Part shown: one piece after another, positions 55,547 through 57,933 of the stretch
Layout: each line of letters opens with the position of its first letter
Numbering within the stretch: the first letter of the stretch is position 1
DNA from: Polyangiaceae bacterium
GTDB taxonomy: Bacteria > Myxococcota_A > Polyangia > Polyangiales > Polyangiaceae
Reading direction: 5' to 3'
Length of the DNA: 57,933 bases
Assembly (NCBI GenBank): GCA_029266615.1
Contig: JAQSWN010000033.1
Span: 1-57,933, forward strand
Notes under the pieces: generated by a model
Database searches by the model: none
What the model saw: the letters and a program-made list of their open reading frames with translations, nothing else
What the model was told of the DNA's origin: nothing
Made by a program: the position numbers and the translations under genes

Positions 55547-56238
55547 GAAGCCTTGGACCTCGGCACCGTGAGCGCGGTGTGGACCAAGCGCACGACGATG
55601 CGGGCTGGGTCCAGCGCGACGTGAAAGTGCGAGACGCGCTGCTCTTTCGGCGGATAGTAAACGACCACCGGCACTTCCACGATCGGGATGCCGCGCCGCG
55701 CGGCGCGCACCAACATCTCGCACTCGAAGCCGTAACCGCGCGCGTCCGAACCGAGCGCGAGCGTCGCCGCCAGTGGGTAGCGACGGAGCCCGCATTGCGT
55801 GTCGCGGAGGGGCCGGCCGGCGAAGCGCGAGACCCAGAAGTTGGAGAACTTGTTGGAGAAACGACTTGGTTTGGGGGCGCCGTCGCGCACCAGGTCGCGA
55901 ACGCCGAGCACGATGGCGCCTGCCTCTGCCGGGTGCCGCGCGAGCATGACCGCATCTTCCGAGCGGTGCTGGCCGTCTGCGTCTACCGTGACGGCGGTCT
56001 CGAACCCTCGCTCGCGGAGCCAAGCGAAGCCGCTGCGCAGGGCGACGCCTTTGCCCCGATTTACGTCGTGCGTCACCACGTCCACTCCCAGCTGGCGCGC
56101 CACGTCGCCGGTGCCGTCCGTCGAGCCATCATCCACCAGCAAGAGGGCTCCCTCCGGATCTCGCTCGCGCAAGCCGGTCAGTACCGACTCGACGCTGGCC
56201 ACGGCTTGATAGGCCGGAATGAGGTAGGCGCGCTGCAC
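55543..56238 (-). CDS. Family 2 glycosyltransferase (dolichyl-phosphate mannosyltransferase-like)
   Basis: A 231-residue GT-A enzyme: YLIPAYQAVASVESVL, the nucleotide/metal site VDDGSTDGT and VTVDADGQH (DxD), and DTQCGLRRYP are characteristic. No TM segments, unlike GtrB-type members. It would move a sugar from an NDP-sugar to a lipid or protein acceptor. First gene of a two-gene operon with the C45 hydrolase. Confidence 0.9.
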   Translation of the reverse strand: MQRAYLIPAYQAVASVESVLTGLRERDPEGALLLVDDGSTDGTGDVARQLGVDVVTHDVNRGKGVALRSGFAWLRERGFETAVTVDADGQHRSEDAVMLARHPAEAGAIVLGVRDLVRDGAPKPSRFSNKFSNFWVSRFAGRPLRDTQCGLRRYPLAATLALGSDARGYGFECEMLVRAARRGIPIVEVPVVVYYPPKEQRVSHFHVALDPARIVVRLVHTALTVPRSKAS

Positions 56239-56270
56239 CGGGGGAGGCTACCATTGCCCTACCATTCGTC

Positions 56271-56897
56271 ATGCCCTCGTTCGATGCCACGTACGTCGGC
56301 GAGCTTATCGAAGCCGCCAAGAAGGAGCTTCGCAAGCGCATGCGCGCGGTGAGAGCCGCGCACCCGGGTGACGCTCTGGCCTTGAGGAGCGCAGAGGTCG
56401 TAGCCCGCGCAACCGCCCTGGAGGCATTCGAAAGCGCCGGCAGTGTCGCCCTCTTTTACCCGATGGAAGATCGCAAAGAGGTCGACCTGCGCGCGCTGGA
56501 CGCCGTCGCGCGCGCGGCCGGTAAGCGCGTCTACTATCCATTTCTGGAGCAACGCGGCGAGGCTTGGGTCTCCGGCTTGCGGCTCACGAGCTCGCTCGCG
56601 GAGCTGGCTCCGCGCGGCAGCCGTTTTTTCGAACCCTCCCCAGGGGCCGAGCAGGCCGCGCGAGCGGACGTGGAGCTCGTGTTCGTGCCGGCGCTCGCCG
56701 TAGCGCCGAGCGGACACCGCCTCGGCTACGGCGCGGGCTTTTACGACTCGCTCTTGCCGGACGTGTGTCCACCGGGCAAAGCCGTGGCGGTGGCGTTCGA
56801 CTTTCAGCTCTTGATGGAGCTGCCCACGCTACCGCACGACGTGCCCTGCGACCTCGTGCTCACGGACAAACGCACGCTGGTCGCGGCTGCGGGTTAG
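56271..56897 (+). CDS. 5-formyltetrahydrofolate cyclo-ligase
   Basis: A 208-residue folate enzyme converting 5-formyl-THF to 5,10-methenyl-THF with ATP. N-terminal KKELRKRMRAVRAAH, VALFYPMEDRKEVDL and the nucleotide-binding GHRLGYGAGFYDSLL with VAFDFQL and MELPTLPHDVPCDLVLT are diagnostic. It overlaps the 3' end of fur by 4 bp in convergent orientation and diverges from the glycosyltransferase. Confidence 0.94.
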   Translation: MPSFDATYVGELIEAAKKELRKRMRAVRAAHPGDALALRSAEVVARATALEAFESAGSVALFYPMEDRKEVDLRALDAVARAAGKRVYYPFLEQRGEAWVSGLRLTSSLAELAPRGSRFFEPSPGAEQAARADVELVFVPALAVAPSGHRLGYGAGFYDSLLPDVCPPGKAVAVAFDFQLLMELPTLPHDVPCDLVLTDKRTLVAAAG

Positions 56898-57394
56898 CTG
56901 CGAGCGGTGCGACCGTTACGGCCCGCCTTCGGCTTCTGACACTCCGCACAGACGCCGTACATTTCGTGCTTATGGGCGCGCACCAGAAAGCCGTAGCGCT
57001 TCGCCACGCGGTCCTGCAGAACCTCGATTTGGGGCTCTTCGAACTCGATGATCTTGTTGCACTCCAAGCACACGAGGTGGTCGTGATGGGCGTCCTCGTC
57101 CGCTAGCTCGTAACGAGTGAAGCCGTCCCCGAACTTGTGCTCTTGCACGACGCCGCTTTCCGAGAGCAGCTTCATGGTGCGGTACACGGTCGCGTAGCCC
57201 ACGCGCGCGTCCACCGCTCGCACCTGTTTGAGCAGGCTGTCGATCGTGATGTGCTCGCGCGCGTCGAAAAAAATATCGATGATCAAGCGGCGTTGCTCCG
57301 TGGAGCGGAGACCGCGCTTGAGCATGTACTCGTTGAGGTCGTGCCGCAGCCGCTCTTGGTCTGGCAGCCGGGGCTTGGACTGGGCTTTGGTCAT
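56894..57394 (-). CDS. fur: Ferric uptake regulator family protein
   Basis: A 166-residue Fur-family metal-dependent repressor. The winged helix spans about 10-85 (RSTEQRRLIIDIFFDAREHITIDSLL, VGYATVYRTMKLL); regulatory and structural metal ligands are in DAHHDHLVCLECNKIIEF and HKHEMYGVCAECQ (two CxxC zinc motifs). ATG 57394 has a Shine-Dalgarno-like GCGGGGAA. An upstream ATG at 57490 overlaps the preceding stop (TAATG) and would add 32 Pro/Arg-rich residues including a rare ATA codon, so it is less likely. Fur, PerR or Zur specificity cannot be fixed by eye. Confidence 0.92.
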   Translation of the reverse strand: MTKAQSKPRLPDQERLRHDLNEYMLKRGLRSTEQRRLIIDIFFDAREHITIDSLLKQVRAVDARVGYATVYRTMKLLSESGVVQEHKFGDGFTRYELADEDAHHDHLVCLECNKIIEFEEPQIEVLQDRVAKRYGFLVRAHKHEMYGVCAECQKPKAGRNGRTARS

Positions 57395-57489
57395 TTCCCC
57401 GCTCTTCACCCGGGTATCTATCCCCGGCGCCCGGGCTCGGGTCAAGGGCGGGACGCCAGGGGTCGAAACGGGCGGGGCTTCGTGCGACA

Positions 57490-57933
57490 TTAGCGCTCGT
57501 TTCCCAGGCGCGAAAGCGCCACTGCGGTACCGAGGCACGTGAGGACTGGGGCCAGCGCCGCCGGCGCGAACCCGAAGGCCGCGACCACGACGCCGCCAAG
57601 CGCCGGGGCAAGGATGAGCGCATAGCCGAGTTGGGCCTCGCGATGAGCTTGGTGAGCGACCCGCAGCGAGTAGGCGGCGTCGCGCACGTCGTCCGAGGCG
57701 AGCTGTACGCTCCACTCCGACGCGCTGGAGCCGGCCACCGAGAGCGCGACCGAGACGTCCGCCGCGGACAAGGCGCTGTCGTCGATGGGGGTGCGGCCGA
57801 CGACGGCCACGACCGCACCGCCGTCTCTGAGACGTCGGACCTCGTCGCCTCGTTCGGCGGGCGGCACTTCGGGGCGCAAATGGTCGATGTCCAAGGCGCG
57901 ACCGAGCGCTTCGCACGTTTCTCGCGCGTCCCC
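57490..57933 (-). CDS. P-type ATPase C-terminal part with degenerate hinge motif (partial)
   Basis: The last 147 codons of a gene entering from the right edge. GDARETCEALGRALDIDHLRPEVPPAERGDEVRRLRDGG aligns with the TGD-containing P-domain of heavy-metal P-type ATPases, and the end has two TM segments. The invariant hinge GDGxNDxPAL is here GRTPIDDSAL: the first Asp of GDG and the Asn are replaced. This enzyme is probably impaired or repurposed. It runs into fur (TAATG overlap), suggesting a metal-related operon. Confidence 0.78.
   Translation of the reverse strand, partial: GDARETCEALGRALDIDHLRPEVPPAERGDEVRRLRDGGAVVAVVGRTPIDDSALSAADVSVALSVAGSSASEWSVQLASDDVRDAAYSLRVAHQAHREAQLGYALILAPALGGVVVAAFGFAPAALAPVLTCLGTAVALSRLGNER

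Overview
The window is high-GC DNA from a Gram-negative bacterium, most likely a myxobacterium (Myxococcota, probably Polyangia). This rests on long Ala/Pro- and Gly-rich secreted proteins, a small protein ending in a MYXO-CTERM-like tail (47.1-47.6 kb), and Ser/Gly-rich lipoproteins (38.7 and 46.6 kb). No rRNA, tRNA, insertion sequence, prophage or CRISPR array was recognised.

The left 35 kb is mostly an organosulfur (sulfonate) uptake and desulfonation island. A truncated sulfonate-binding protein gene sits at the left edge, followed by proA and a glutathione reductase gene. Cluster A (3.7-16.8 kb) holds a sigma-54 activator whose C-terminal half is an SsuA-like substrate-binding domain, then a leftward ssuB-ssuA-ssuC / ssuD set. 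Diverging rightward is a porin-ssuA-ssuC-ssuB-Rieske oxygenase (alpha, beta)-DszC-like monooxygenase operon. From 16.9 to 22.7 kb there are a peroxiredoxin, an SDR, a TauD-like dioxygenase, a GFA protein, a SutR-like XRE-cupin regulator, and cysK-cysE for cysteine synthesis. After icd and an MFS exporter comes cluster B (26.3-34.7 kb): a leftward AprA-like flavoprotein / ferredoxin / HEAT-repeat operon, a second sigma-54 activator with an SsuA-like domain, and a third complete ABC transporter.

The main observation is that the regulatory circuit can be read from the DNA. Five intergenic sites carry the GG-N10-GC geometry of -24/-12 (RpoN) promoters, in front of ssuD, ssuB, the porin operon, the AprA-like operon and the cluster B binding protein. 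The ssuD and AprA-like promoters share 15 identical bases. GTTGC/CTGCT-AGCAG dyads lie 50-100 bp upstream of four of the five, as expected for activator sites. The two activators lack an N-terminal sensor and instead carry a C-terminal domain homologous to the neighbouring SsuA proteins, including the LNRG(S/A)NVHYLL core (K for N in the second). I infer cytoplasmic sensors that recognise a sulfonate or sulfur metabolite and switch on the transporters and desulfonation enzymes.

The right 23 kb is ordinary chromosome: a hybrid histidine kinase, lipoproteins, a HAD phosphatase, a beta-propeller lactonase-like protein, FdxA, an internally deleted threonylcarbamoyl-AMP synthase-like gene, a GH35-like glycosidase, RlpA, a transglycosylase-like protein, a 5'-3' exonuclease, two CxxCH outer-envelope proteins, RsmG, an AmgK-like kinase, a PrsW-like membrane protein, a C45-family hydrolase, a glycosyltransferase, 5-formyl-THF cyclo-ligase, Fur, and the C-terminal part of a P-type ATPase whose hinge motif is degenerate.
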